Assembly: GCA_963791885.1 (NCBI GenBank)
Contig: CAWBUL010000005.1
Coordinates: 1,612,001 to 1,676,000, forward strand
Source: CAVSUZ01 sp963791885
GTDB lineage: Bacteria > Pseudomonadota > Alphaproteobacteria > Acetobacterales > Acetobacteraceae
Reading direction: 5' to 3'
Length of the DNA stretch: 64,000 bases
Below the pieces are notes generated by a model that was not told the DNA's origin, did not search any database, and was given only the letters and a program-made list of their open reading frames with translations. Position numbers and translations under genes: made by a program. Shown here piece by piece: positions 53,797 to 63,278 of the stretch; the first letter of the stretch is position 1; the number at the start of each line of letters is the position of its first letter.

Positions 53797-55116
53797 ATGA
53801 CCCCCACCTCTCGCTTCTTCACCGCCAGCCTCGCGGACACCGACCCCGAACTTGCCGCCGCCGTCGCCGGCGAAAAGCGCCGCCAGCAGGACGGCATCGA
53901 ACTCATCGCCAGCGAGAACATCGTCTCGGCCGCGGTGCTCGAAGCCCAAGGCAGCGTCCTGACCAACAAATACGCCGAGGGCTATCCCGGCCGCCGCTAC
54001 TACGGCGGCTGCGAACAGGTCGACATCGCCGAGCGCCTCGCCATCGAGCGCGCCAAATCCCTCTTCGGCTGCAGCTTCGCCAACGTGCAGCCCCATTCCG
54101 GCGCCCAGGCGAACCAGGCCGTCTTCCTCGCCCTCATATCCCCCGGCGACACCATCCTCGGCATGAGCCTCGCCGCCGGCGGCCATCTCACCCATGGCGC
54201 CGCGCCCAACCTCTCCGGCAAATGGTTCCGTGCCATCCAATACGGCGTCCGCCGCGACGACGGCCTGCTCGATTACGATGACCTGGAATCCAAAGCCCGC
54301 GCCGAGCGCCCGAAGCTCATCATCGCCGGCGGTTCCGCCTATCCTCGAACCATCGACTTTGCCCGCATCCGCAAGGTCGCCGACGAGGTCGGCGCGTTCT
54401 TCATGGTGGACATGGCGCACTTCGCCGGCCTCGTCGCCGCCGGCTTGTTCCCCAGCCCGCTGCCCCACGCCAACGTCGTCACCACCACCACCCACAAGAC
54501 CCTGCGCGGCCCGCGCGGCGGCATGGTCCTCTCCAACGGCGAAGACATCGGCAAGAAGATCAACAGCGCCGTCTTCCCCGGCCTGCAGGGTGGCCCACTC
54601 ATGCATGTCATCGCCGGCAAGGCCGTCGCCTTCCACGAGGCGCTGCAGCCCGGCTTCCGTGCCTACCAGCAAGCCGTGCTCGACAACGCTCGCGCGCTCG
54701 CCGCCACGCTCCAGCAGGAAGGCCTCGCCATCGTTACCGGCGGCACCGACTGCCACCTGGCCCTGGTTGATCTCCGCCCCAAGCACGTCACCGGCAAAGC
54801 CGCCGAGGCCAGCCTCGAACGCGCCGGGATCACCGCCAACAAGAACGCCATCCCCTTCGATCCGGAAAAGCCCGCTATTACCTCCGGCATCCGCCTCGGC
54901 TCCCCCGCCGCCACCACGCGCGGCTTCGGCGTCCCCGAGTTCCAGGACGTCGGCCGCATGATCGGCACCGTGCTCGACGGCCTCACCCGTTCCAACGACG
55001 GCACCAACGACGCCGCCGAACGCGAGATCCGCGCCCAGGTCCGCGACCTCTGCGCCCGCTTCCCCATCTACGAGACACAGGCGGGATCGCGCGAGGCCGA
55101 AGGTCAGAGCGCGTGA
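53797..55116 (+). CDS. glyA: Serine hydroxymethyltransferase
   Basis: PLP enzyme converting serine and tetrahydrofolate to glycine and methylene-tetrahydrofolate, 439 residues. Motifs: GIELIASENIVSAAVLEAQG, NKYAEGYPGRRYYGGCE, the aspartate/histidine in FFMVDMAHFAGLVAAG and the PLP lysine in VVTTTTHKTLRGPRGGMVL. It starts the glyA-nrdR-ribD-ribE run typical of alphaproteobacteria. Confidence 0.97.
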   Translation: MTPTSRFFTASLADTDPELAAAVAGEKRRQQDGIELIASENIVSAAVLEAQGSVLTNKYAEGYPGRRYYGGCEQVDIAERLAIERAKSLFGCSFANVQPHSGAQANQAVFLALISPGDTILGMSLAAGGHLTHGAAPNLSGKWFRAIQYGVRRDDGLLDYDDLESKARAERPKLIIAGGSAYPRTIDFARIRKVADEVGAFFMVDMAHFAGLVAAGLFPSPLPHANVVTTTTHKTLRGPRGGMVLSNGEDIGKKINSAVFPGLQGGPLMHVIAGKAVAFHEALQPGFRAYQQAVLDNARALAATLQQEGLAIVTGGTDCHLALVDLRPKHVTGKAAEASLERAGITANKNAIPFDPEKPAITSGIRLGSPAATTRGFGVPEFQDVGRMIGTVLDGLTRSNDGTNDAAEREIRAQVRDLCARFPIYETQAGSREAEGQSA

Positions 55117-55134
55117 ATCCCGCACGCTGATCAA

Positions 55135-55611
55135 ATGCACTGCCCGTTCTGCGGCCACGAGGACACCCAGGTGAAGGACAGCCGTCCCACCGAGGACGGC
55201 GCCGCCATCCGCCGCCGCCGCTCCTGCGGCAATTGCGGCCAGCGCTTCACCACCATCGAGCGCGTGCAGCTCCGCGAACTCACCGTCATCAAATCCAACG
55301 GCCGCCGCGTCGCCTTTGACCGCGACAAACTCGCCCGCTCCATCCGCGTCGCCGTCCGCAAGCGCCCGATCGACGACGAACGCGTCGAACGCATTGTCAA
55401 CGGCATCGTCCGCCAACTCGAGGCCTCCGGCGACAACGAGATCCCCAGCAAGCAGATCGGCGAACTTGTCATGGATACGCTGAAGGAGCTGGACCAGGTC
55501 GCCTATGTCCGCTTCGCCAGCGTCTATCGCGACTTCCGCGAAGCGCGGGACTTCCAGGACTTCGTCGGCTCCCTCGGCCGCACGCCCCAGGTGCCACCGA
55601 CGGGTGTCTGA
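55135..55611 (+). CDS. nrdR: Ribonucleotide reductase transcriptional repressor NrdR
   Basis: Zinc-ribbon/ATP-cone repressor of ribonucleotide reductase genes, 158 residues. The four zinc cysteines are in MHCPFCGHEDTQVKDSRP and RRRRSCGNCGQRFTTIERV; the ATP cone follows (VIKSNGRRVAFDRDKLARSI). Full length. Its stop lies inside the start region of ribD. Confidence 0.97.
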   Translation: MHCPFCGHEDTQVKDSRPTEDGAAIRRRRSCGNCGQRFTTIERVQLRELTVIKSNGRRVAFDRDKLARSIRVAVRKRPIDDERVERIVNGIVRQLEASGDNEIPSKQIGELVMDTLKELDQVAYVRFASVYRDFREARDFQDFVGSLGRTPQVPPTGV

Positions 55612-56707
55612 CGAAGCCTTCATGGACGCCGCCCTCGCGCTCGCACGCCGAGGCCTCGGCACCACCTGGCCCAACCCAGCCGTCGGCTGCGTGCTGGTGA
55701 ACAACGGCCGCGTCGTCGGCCGCGGCTGGACCGCGCCTGGTGGCCGCCCCCACGCCGAGACCGTCGCGCTCGCCCAGGCCGGCCCCGCCGCCCACTCAGC
55801 CACCGCCTACGTCACCCTCGAACCCTGTTCCCACCGCGGCCAGACCCCGCCCTGTGCGGATGCCCTGGTCGCTGCCGGTGTCGCCCGCATCGTCGTTGCC
55901 GCCCGTGATCCCGACCCCCGCGTGAACGGCGCCGGCCTTCAGCGTCTGCAAGCCGCCGGGATCGAGATCACCGAGAACATCCGCGCCGCCGAGGCCGCCC
56001 GCATCCTCGCCGGCTTCACCTCGCGCATCACCCGCGGCCGTCCGCTGGTCACGCTGAAGCTCGCCTCCACCCTGGACGGCCGCATCGCCGCCGGCACTGG
56101 CGAGAGCCAGTGGATCACCGGTCCCCAGGCCCGCCGCACCGCCCACGCCCTGCGCGGCCGGCACGATGCCGTTATGGTCGGTGTTGGCACCGTCGCCGCC
56201 GACAATCCGGAGCTGACCTGCCGCATCCCCGGCTTCCGACCCTCGCCCGTGGTCCGCCCCGTGGTGCGTATCGTCGCCGACAGCCACCTGCGCACCGCAC
56301 TGACCGCGCGGCTTATCGCCACCGCCGCGGAAACGCCCACCTGGATCCTCGCCCGGGCCGACACCGACCCCCTACGGCGCGAAGCGTTCGAAACCGCCGG
56401 CGTCCGCGTCGTCCCCCTCACCGCAGGCCCCCTTGGTATCGACCTGCCGCACGCCCTCGCCACGCTCGGCGAGGCCGGCCTCACACGCCTTCTCGTCGAA
56501 GGCGGAGCCGAGCTCGCCGCCTCCCTCCTGCGCGACGGGCTGGTGGACCGCATCGCCTGGTTCCACGCGCCCGCAGTGATCGGCGCCGACGGCTTCCCCG
56601 CCATCCAGGCCTTCGGCATCGAGCGCCTGGACCAGATGCCCCGCTTCCGCCGCCGCTCCGTGCAACGCCTCGGGGATGACATCCTGACGCTCTTCGACAA
56701 GGATTAG
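55604..56707 (+). CDS. ribD: Bifunctional riboflavin biosynthesis deaminase/reductase RibD
   Basis: Two-domain enzyme for steps 2 and 3 of riboflavin synthesis, 367 residues. The N-terminal deaminase has the zinc motifs GGRPHAETVAL and EPCSHRGQTPPCADALV; the C-terminal reductase begins near PLVTLKLASTLDGRIAAGTG and includes LLVEGGAELAASLL. I choose the GTG at 55604 (VSDEAFMDAALALARRG), which overlaps the nrdR stop, over an internal ATG at 55622. Confidence 0.94.
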   Translation: MSDEAFMDAALALARRGLGTTWPNPAVGCVLVNNGRVVGRGWTAPGGRPHAETVALAQAGPAAHSATAYVTLEPCSHRGQTPPCADALVAAGVARIVVAARDPDPRVNGAGLQRLQAAGIEITENIRAAEAARILAGFTSRITRGRPLVTLKLASTLDGRIAAGTGESQWITGPQARRTAHALRGRHDAVMVGVGTVAADNPELTCRIPGFRPSPVVRPVVRIVADSHLRTALTARLIATAAETPTWILARADTDPLRREAFETAGVRVVPLTAGPLGIDLPHALATLGEAGLTRLLVEGGAELAASLLRDGLVDRIAWFHAPAVIGADGFPAIQAFGIERLDQMPRFRRRSVQRLGDDILTLFDKD

Positions 56708-56711
56708 CCGA

Positions 56712-57320
56712 ATGTTCACAGGCATCGTCACCGGCATCGGCACGGTCCGCGACATCACGCCGCTCGCTCAGGGGACCGACATGCGGCTGGTCATCGAAAC
56801 CCCCTGGCCCGACACCGCCGCCATCGCCGTCGGCGCCTCCATCGCCTGCGCGGGCTGCTGCCTCACCGCCATCGAGGTCGGCGCGGACTGGTTCGCCGCT
56901 GACGCCTCCGCCGAGACCCTGTCGCGCACCACACTCGGCCGCTGGCTTGTCGGCACCCGCATGAACCTGGAGCGCTCGCTCCGCGTCGGTGACGAACTCG
57001 GTGGCCACATCGTCCAGGGTCATGTGGACGGCGTCGGCGTCGTCGTTTCCCAGGATCCGGAGCATGGCTCGACCCGTTGGCGCTTCGCCGTGCCGCGCCA
57101 CCTCGCGCCCTTCATCGCCGAGAAAGGCAGCGTCGCCGTGGATGGCGTCTCGCTCACCGTGAACGACGTCGATGAAAGCAGTTTCACCGTGAACGTCATC
57201 CCGCACACCGCCTCGGTGACCACCTTCTCCCTGCTCACCCCCGCTGATCCGGTGAACATCGAGATCGACGTACTCGCCCGTTATGTCGCCCGGCTTGCGG
57301 AGTCCCAGGCATCCGACTGA
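56712..57320 (+). CDS. ribE: Riboflavin synthase alpha chain
   Basis: Riboflavin synthase, 202 residues, made of two similar lumazine-binding halves: MFTGIVTGIGTVRDI with SIACAGCCLTAIEVG, then GGHIVQGHVDGVGVV with KGSVAVDGVSLTVNDVDES. It lies 4 bases after ribD. The usual downstream ribBA and ribH are not present; the conserved run stops here and a degenerate region begins. Confidence 0.96.
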   Translation: MFTGIVTGIGTVRDITPLAQGTDMRLVIETPWPDTAAIAVGASIACAGCCLTAIEVGADWFAADASAETLSRTTLGRWLVGTRMNLERSLRVGDELGGHIVQGHVDGVGVVVSQDPEHGSTRWRFAVPRHLAPFIAEKGSVAVDGVSLTVNDVDESSFTVNVIPHTASVTTFSLLTPADPVNIEIDVLARYVARLAESQASD

Positions 57321-57342
57321 TCGCCCGATCCGGTGAACAACA

Positions 57343-58296
57343 TCATCCCGGCACGGGAGCACCGAGCCCCGACAGCAGATAAAGCCACACGATCAGCGAG
57401 AGAACGGAACCGAGTGTCGACATCGAGATGGTCGACGCAACCATCATCTCCTGACAGCGATATTCGTCGGCAAGAATGTAAACCGTCTTGGCCGTGGGAA
57501 CGGCGGCGCAGACAACAGCCGCGATGGTGTAAAGCGGGCCGAGACCAAGCGCCACGCTCAACGCATAAACAAGGATCGGCATCAGCACGAGCTTGACCAC
57601 CGTAAGCACCACGGACGCACCCATCGTGGCGCGCAAACCGTCGATCGACAGACCAAGCCCGATGGCAAACAGCGCGCACGGCGTCAGCGCATCGGCGAAG
57701 ATGTTGAGATACGTGACAATGGGCACCGGCAGGTGAATAGCGAACCCGGCCAGGAACATACCGATCAGCGTGGACAGCACCATCGGGTTGACGACGATGT
57801 GGCGCGCCAGCGTCAGCGGGCCGGCATGCGGGGTGCGCGGGTCGTTGCGGTGGTCGAGTTCGAGCAGGATGACGGTGATGGGGAACATCACCACCGCGAC
57901 GAAAACGGTGGCGATCGCGGCCGGCAGAACCGCCTGCTCTCCAAAGATCGCACGCAGGATCGGCAGCGCGACAAAGCCGGTATTGGTCATCGCCGCGGCC
58001 ATGCCATACAGAGCCTGACTCCCCAGGTCCCTCACACCCTTTACGCGTGCGACGACGAACACCGCGAGAAAGCACACCAGCGACCCCCGGCCGAAAGCAA
58101 CCAGAAAGGACCAGTTGATCAGCGACCGGCCCGGCTCCTGCGCGATGGTGACAATAAGCAGCGCCAGCATGGCAACGTTGTAGGCGAAATGCACCAGTGC
58201 ATCCGACAGCGCGCGCGGCAGGTAGCCGGTCCAGCCGACGATCCAGCCGGTCACGATGACGGCGAAGACCGGGAGGATGAGGTCAGCTATCTGCAA
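57343..58296 (-). CDS. AEC-family transporter (auxin efflux carrier type)
   Basis: Membrane protein of the AEC family, 317 residues from the chosen start, with about ten hydrophobic segments. Family features: DLILPVFAVIVTGWIVGWTG at the N-terminus, GMAAAMTNTGFVALPILRAI in the middle and AAVVCAAVPTAKTVYILADE near the C-terminus. Relatives export malate, malonate or similar acids. The TTG at 58296 (LQIADLILPVF) has a GAGGAA site upstream and gives a family-like start; an ATG at 58362 is the alternative. Confidence 0.83.
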   Translation of the reverse strand: MQIADLILPVFAVIVTGWIVGWTGYLPRALSDALVHFAYNVAMLALLIVTIAQEPGRSLINWSFLVAFGRGSLVCFLAVFVVARVKGVRDLGSQALYGMAAAMTNTGFVALPILRAIFGEQAVLPAAIATVFVAVVMFPITVILLELDHRNDPRTPHAGPLTLARHIVVNPMVLSTLIGMFLAGFAIHLPVPIVTYLNIFADALTPCALFAIGLGLSIDGLRATMGASVVLTVVKLVLMPILVYALSVALGLGPLYTIAAVVCAAVPTAKTVYILADEYRCQEMMVASTISMSTLGSVLSLIVWLYLLSGLGAPVPG

Positions 58297-58849
58297 CGTC
58301 GTGTTCCTCGGCGTTCTCGATTGTGTGTGCAGTGCATGCGTTTCGCGGCGCGCGCCATTCATTATCGCAGGATGCGATCACGCCATCAGTCCTTGATTGT
58401 TGGGGCGCGAGTCACGGCGGGTTTGGCCTCGTCGCAAGTTTACTACCTGTCGGCAACCGACCCACAATCGAGGAAAGCGCGCATCGTCATCGCACGGAGG
58501 TGGTCCCCGCGACAGCGGAGAAGCAATCTCGGTCAGGGTTCGCATGAGCACTTAAGCGCCAGATCGACTGGAATTGCTCCGGCCCCTCAGGTCTCGCGTA
58601 GAGAAGGGTGGTACATGTTGCGCTCTTTTGTTCCAGGGCCAGCTAGTGGTCAAAACCTGACATTTGATACCCGGCCCATGGGGCGGCTTGGAGGGGTTCA
58701 CTGCCCGTCCACTTTCGGGTCGAGGGGCGCTGAAATCAGACGTTCGGCTCAGGGTAGATGTTGACCGATCGCAGCGATCGCCTTCTAAGGTTTATCGGTC
58801 GGGGTCTGCGGATGCTAACTGCGCTAGATGCCGCCCGGGAAGGAAATGC
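58297..58849 (+). other. Intergenic region containing a terminal-repeat-like sequence
   Basis: About 550 bases without a supportable gene. It holds the left copy of the long inverted repeat at 58642-58672. Small open frames on both strands look random. The part just before 58850 carries a GGAAGGAA ribosome site for the GST reading frame. Confidence 0.45.
58642..58672 (+). repeat. Inverted repeat, left copy (partner at 63279-63309)
   Basis: The 31-base sequence starting GCTAGTGGTCAAAACCTGAC matches the reverse complement of 63279-63309 at 26 of 31 positions, with the first 14 identical. Its length, position and the CTAG near its outer edge look like transposon termini. No transposase gene of a matching type lies between the two copies. 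Confidence 0.75.
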
Positions 58850-59464
58850 ATGCTCCGCCTCTATGGTTCAGCCCGTTCGCGCGGGGTTCGCACGCTGTGG
58901 ATGCTGGGCGAACTTAGCTTGCCATACGACCACAAAGACTATCTGCCGCGTTCGGCCGAAACCAGGACACCGGAATACCGCGCGCTGAATCCGAACGGCG
59001 CGGTGCCGACGATCGATGAAGACGGCTTTGTGCTGTGCGAGTCGACGGCGATTAATCTCTATCTAGCGAAGAAAGCTGGCAGCTTTACCCGACAGACGCC
59101 AGGTCCGAGGCGCTGACATGGCCGTGGTGCCTGGGAAACTGACCGCGTCGATCGCCAGCTGACCCTCTATGCGAATGACGCCTTCCTGTTGCCGAAGGCT
59201 GAGCGTAACGCCGCTCTGGCAAAATCCACTTGGGAAGAAATTGCTGCGGCGCTGGATGTGCTGGAGATCGCGCTGGGTAACGGCGAGTGGCTGGTCGGCA
59301 ACGCCTTCAGTGTTGCTGACCTCAACGTCGCCTCCGCCATGGTGCGCGTGATGGTGACGCCGGCCTTGGATTCGGCTGTCGCCAAGTGACCGAAAGTGCA
59401 TGCTTGGTTGCACAAGTGTTGGGATCGTCCAGCTGCCGTTCGGGCGCTTGCTATGCGGAACTGA
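58850..59464 (+). pseudogene. Glutathione S-transferase pseudogene
   Basis: Remains of a glutathione S-transferase. The thioredoxin-like N-terminal half is intact from MLRLYGSARSRGVRTLWMLG to NPNGAVPTIDEDGFVLCEST and INLYLAKKAG. One base is then missing near 59084 (LYPTDARSEALTWPW continues in another frame), the frame returns near 59130 (WETDRVDRQLTLYAND), the helical domain follows (WLVGNAFSVADLNVASAMVR), and a TGA at about 59386 interrupts VAK-stop-PKVHAWL, where Trp is usual. Three lesions make this a pseudogene. Confidence 0.82.
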
Positions 59465-59675
59465 TCGCGCGCCGCGAGGTTCTTCCGGCGACTACCGTCG
59501 AAGCGGAGGCGGTTTCCCGTCTCGGCGCTCAATTGAGAGCCAAATGGCCATTATATCCTCTCTTCGATCGCCATCCGCATGCCGGATCGGTTGCGAAAGC
59601 GCTCCTGCGCTTCTCTTCATGCTGATCTCTCGACAGCAAGTGATTTGGAGATGTTACACAGGCACCGACCCGCCG

Positions 59676-59720
59676 TGTAATCGTGCAACATAGCCAGGTG
59701 GCTCAAATATCTGCGGGCGC
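59676..59720 (+). repeat. Direct repeat, copy A (copy B at 63133-63178)
   Basis: 45 bases starting TGTAATCGTGCAACATAGCC match 63133-63178 in the same orientation at about 40 of 46 aligned positions with one gap. It lies 75 bases upstream of the serine hydrolase start. The pair brackets the hydrolase, an IS element, the acetyltransferase and the RidA gene. Confidence 0.72.
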
Positions 59721-60752
59721 CGCTTGAAGAAGGGACGAGTGCCAGCTTTCGGCGAGAGTTCCATCGGTCTATCCTCTTGCGAGAGAAGGTGGCCATGACC
59801 AACACCAAGTGGAACACAACAACGCCGGCCGAAGCCGGCTTCGGACCCCACCTGGACGAAAACTTTGAGATCGCCCGGCATGCGGGGACCTTGCCGAACC
59901 TACATGGCGTGATAGCGGCACGTGGCGGCCGGATATTCTTCGAGCGGTATTTCGCAGGCCCCGATGCGGGGCGCAGTCCATTGGGCGTTATACGGTTCGG
60001 ACCCGAGACACTGCATGACATGCGCTCCGTGTCGAAGAGCATTGTCGGGTTGTTGTATGGCATTGCCCTCGCGGCAGGCCGCGTGCCGATCCCCGAGGCG
60101 AACCTGCTCTTACAGTTTTCAGAATATTCCGATCTCTCCGCCGATTCCGCGAGACAACTCCTGACAATCAGGAATGCCTTGACCATGACGCTCGGCACGG
60201 ACTGGGACGAACTCACGCTTCCCTACACCGATCCACGAAACGGCGAGACCGCGATGAATAATGCCGCGGATCGCTACCGCTATGTGCTGGAGCGACCGGT
60301 CATCGAGCCGCCGGGCGAGCGCTGGATTTACAATGGCGGCGCGACGGCTCTATTGGCGCGATTGATCGAGAAGGGAACTGGACGACAGTTACATGAATTC
60401 GCGCGCGAGGTTTTGTTTGAGCCGCTCCAGATTGAAAACTCCGAATGGAGGCGCGGCATGGATGGGGAGCCAATCGCGGCCTCTGGATTGCGCCTTACGC
60501 CGCGCGGGCTTGCGCGCATCGGAACAATGATCCTGGGCGGCGGACGGTGGAACGGGAGGCAAGTGATACCGGCGGAATGGCTTGCGGCTTCCTTCGCACC
60601 GGCCATATCGATGCCGGATGGTCAGCAGTATGGATATCAGTGGTATTTGAGCACGGTTCCCATGGACGACGGCGCGGGCGGTGTGCGTCGAGAAAAGACC
60701 ATCAATGCCGTTGGGAATGGTGGACAACGGCTGTTCCTTTTGCCGCAACTAG

Positions 60753-61614
60753 GGCGAAGACCCAATTGGGTTATTGCCAAATCAATAGGTTGTTGATTCC
60801 CTGTGGTCGGAGTTTGCATCGATTCGGGGCAGCATGGTCACAGGGTATTTCTGGTTGAGCGACGGGCAGTGGGAGAAGATTGACCCATTGCTGCCCGTCT
60901 ACATACGCGGCAAGCGACGGGTGGATGATCGGCGCGTGATCAGCGGCATCATCCAAGTCATCATCTCCGGTTGCCGATGGTCCGACGCACCGTTGGAATA
61001 TGGGCCACGCAAGACACTGTATAATCGGTTCGTGCGCTGGGCAGTGCGCGGGATCTGGGAGCGTGTGTTCATGGAACTTGCGCGCGCCGGCGGCCCGCCG
61101 GCCGAAGCCTTGCTGGACAGCACGCATATCAAGGTCCACCGGTCGGCCAGCGCCGGGCGGCGAAAAAGGGGGGTTCGCGTGGGATCGGGACGAGCCGCGG
61201 CGGGCGCAATACCAAAATCCATCTGATCGCTGATGCTCACGGCCGACCCAAGGTCATCGCGCTGACCGGCGGTGAGCGCCACGATAGCGTGCCGGCGCAG
61301 GCAATGTTGGCTCGACTGCCGCCCGACCTGCGCGTGATCGCCGATGCCGCTTACGACAGTGCCGAATTGCGCCGTTGGCTGGCGGACCGCGGCAGCCGCG
61401 TCATCATCCCCAACCGCAAGAACCGAAAGCAGCCCTATCCGTTCGACGCCGTCACCTATAGGCGGCGCAATATCGTCGAACGCACCTTCTGCCGCCTCAA
61501 GGACTTTCGACGCCTGGCAACGCGCTACGATCGGCTCGACGAAACTTTCGTCTCCACCCTCTGCATCGCCGCCGCCCTTGCCTACTTCCTCAAGTAGTCA
61601 GATGAGTCTTCGCC
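60753..61614 (+). mobile_element. IS5-family insertion sequence (IS427-like group)
   Basis: An 862-base element with inverted ends GGCGAAGAC / GTCTTCGCC, flanked by CTAG (60749-60752 and 61615-61618). It carries a two-frame transposase gene. Size, layout and target fit the IS427 group of the IS5 family. Confidence 0.9.
60834..61597 (+). CDS. IS5-family transposase in two overlapping frames
   Basis: The first frame (60834-61226) encodes YFWLSDGQWEKIDPLLPVYI then GCRWSDAPLEYGPRKTLYNR and the first catalytic aspartate in ALLDSTHIKVHR. The second is in the -1 frame and reads GGRNTKIHLIADAHGRPKVI, the second aspartate in VIADAAYDSAELRRWL and the glutamate in RRNIVERTFCRLKDFRRLAT, ending at 61597. 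The switch can occur at the run AAAAAGGGGGG (61163-61173). Many IS427-group elements make transposase by programmed -1 frameshifting, so this break is probably functional. Confidence 0.88.
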
Positions 61615-61986
61615 CTAGAATTGGTGGTGGCGGTCACTGCTGGCAACTACCACGATCCGAACGACTGGCGACCGCCGATGGTAGTTCTTCGGGATCTGAT
61701 ACTGCCCGCTTTGCGGGCGGGGTGAGCTTGGGCGGAAACCGCCGGATGGTGGACCGTTTTCCTACGATTTATGGTCCTCGCAGAATTTACTTGTGATTTT
61801 CGTGTTGCGAAATTCTTGCAGACCGTGTGGAAACCCGCTGAGTAACGAAGACGGGGCTGATTTGCCTGATCGAGGTCGATGAGCGGCCCCGTGTGATCTC
61901 TCGGGTTGCTTGGGACCACGCTCGTGACCTCTCGGCGGGACGCCGCTTGTTGCATCGCTGCAGCGGGGAACGTGCCCCGGGATCAC

Positions 61987-62442
61987 TCAGCCAACCGGCT
62001 TGGTCATGTAGACCCGCCGTAGCCCCTTTTCTTCGACCCTATGCGTCTCGGAATAGCCAATCCGGGTATAGAGTTCGATGTTCTCCGTCATAGCCTCGTT
62101 TGTATAGAGCCTGATTGAGCGGTAGCCTGCGTCGACCGCGGCAGCCTCGGCGAATTTCAGCATCTTGCGACCCAGACCCAGACCTTGTGCCGATGGGGAA
62201 ACCGCAACGTTGTCCAGAAGCATCGCGTCTTCTTGCGGTATCAGCACGAGAACACCCTGCACATTGCCGTCGTGCTCGATGACATGGACGCGGCCGTCCT
62301 GGATCAGTTGCTCATAGTCGTCGAGCATTGGTCCCGGCTCTCGCCCGATGCGAGACACGTAGTGGGAGTACGCTGATTGAACGATGGCCTTGACGGTGCC
62401 GAGATCATCGCCCGTGGCGGCTCGCAGATCTTGGTCCACCAA
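61987..62442 (-). CDS. GNAT-family N-acetyltransferase
   Basis: 151 residues with the GNAT fold: acetyl-CoA-binding motif A is VSPSAQGLGLGRKMLKFAEA, preceded by MLLDNVAV, and the C-terminal strand region NIELYTRIGYSETHRVEEKG is typical. The substrate is unknown; small amines or protein N-termini are usual. Intact and lying alone in the degenerate segment. Confidence 0.88.
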   Translation of the reverse strand: MVDQDLRAATGDDLGTVKAIVQSAYSHYVSRIGREPGPMLDDYEQLIQDGRVHVIEHDGNVQGVLVLIPQEDAMLLDNVAVSPSAQGLGLGRKMLKFAEAAAVDAGYRSIRLYTNEAMTENIELYTRIGYSETHRVEEKGLRRVYMTKPVG

Positions 62443-62652
62443 ACCATGGTGCCCTAAAATAGGCCAAAAATCTATGACTCTTCGGGTCGAATGCGGTTAT
62501 GGAATCCCTCCCAGGCGCCCTGAATCGAACTTTCGGTTCCGTTGCGACTGTCCTGATGTGGGTGGCGGCCGCTCATACCAAGTCTCGGTGACCCGACTAA
62601 ATCGACTCTGACCCCTATTCTCTTTGCTCCCGCGGGCTGCTGCCGGCCGAGG

Positions 62653-63054
62653 TCAGTCCTTCGTGACCGCCACGCAATCGACCTCGACGTCGAAGGGCCC
62701 GGTCCACTCAGGCACGCAGAAGAAGATGCGGGCTGGGGGGTTTTTCGGGAAGTAGCGCTTGTAGACTTCGTTGAAGGCTTTGAACCGGTCCGCCGAGATG
62801 CACAGCACATTGCACTTCAGCACATGGTCGAGGTCCGACCCGGCGGCCTCCAGCGCCTTCTTCACCTGCTCCAGGATCAGCTCAACCTGGCGCTCGAACG
62901 GGGCGTGGACGAGGATCTCGCCGGTCTCGGGATCGAAGGGCGGCATGCCCGAGACGAACACCATGTTGCCGGCGCGGGTGCAGGTGGACACCGGCGCGCC
63001 CCACTTCTCGAAATTGCTGTCAATCGGCTCGACCCGGATGATCTCTCGTCGCAT
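62653..63054 (-). CDS. RidA-family (YjgF/UK114) enamine/imine deaminase-like protein
   Basis: 133 residues of the RidA superfamily. Family landmarks are NMVFVSGMPPFDPETGEILV, the helix FERQVELILEQVKKALEAAG and the active-site arginine in KNPPARIFFCVPEW. Archetypal RidA removes reactive enamines formed by PLP enzymes; the family wording here (FDVEVDCVAV) is closer to catabolic Rid subgroups. It stands alone, 80 bases from the direct-repeat copy B. Confidence 0.88.
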   Translation of the reverse strand: MRREIIRVEPIDSNFEKWGAPVSTCTRAGNMVFVSGMPPFDPETGEILVHAPFERQVELILEQVKKALEAAGSDLDHVLKCNVLCISADRFKAFNEVYKRYFPKNPPARIFFCVPEWTGPFDVEVDCVAVTKD

Positions 63055-63132
63055 GGGTCCGTTCCTGGTCCATGTGTCGCCAATCTAAGGTCTTAAGCGC
63101 CCATTATGTCAATGCACGCAAAGACAAGGCCA

Positions 63133-63178
63133 TGTAATCGTATAACATAGCCACGTGGCTCAAAATATTTCCGGGCGC
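63133..63178 (+). repeat. Direct repeat, copy B
   Basis: 46 bases starting TGTAATCGTATAACATAGCC, the partner of 59676-59720. This copy contains the palindrome GCCACGTGGC, while copy A has one mismatch in it (GCCAGGTGGC). Confidence 0.72.
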
Positions 63179-63278
63179 AGTAAAATTCCTCATTCCGTTC
63201 TGCTTGGAATGTCGGCTATTGAGATCTGACGCCGTGCCATCGAGCGTCTGACTCGGGTCGACACCGGTCAAAGCTGAA

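Larger units (their letters stand above)
59795..61725 (+). pseudogene. Serine hydrolase (class C beta-lactamase-like), split by IS5-family element
   Basis: Beta-lactamase-fold serine hydrolase (penicillin-binding-protein-like esterase or peptidase). The catalytic Ser-x-x-Lys is in MRSVSKSIVGLLYG, the Tyr-x-Asn-like element in RWIYNGGATALLARL, and the third box in VGNGGQRLFLLPQ. The insertion at 60753-61614 interrupts the C-terminus. Removing it with one CTAG rejoins QLELVVAVTAGNYHDPNDW and an open frame to 61725, giving 354 residues with no other lesion, so the disruption is recent. Uninterrupted, the gene would be ordinary; substrate unknown. Confidence 0.87.
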
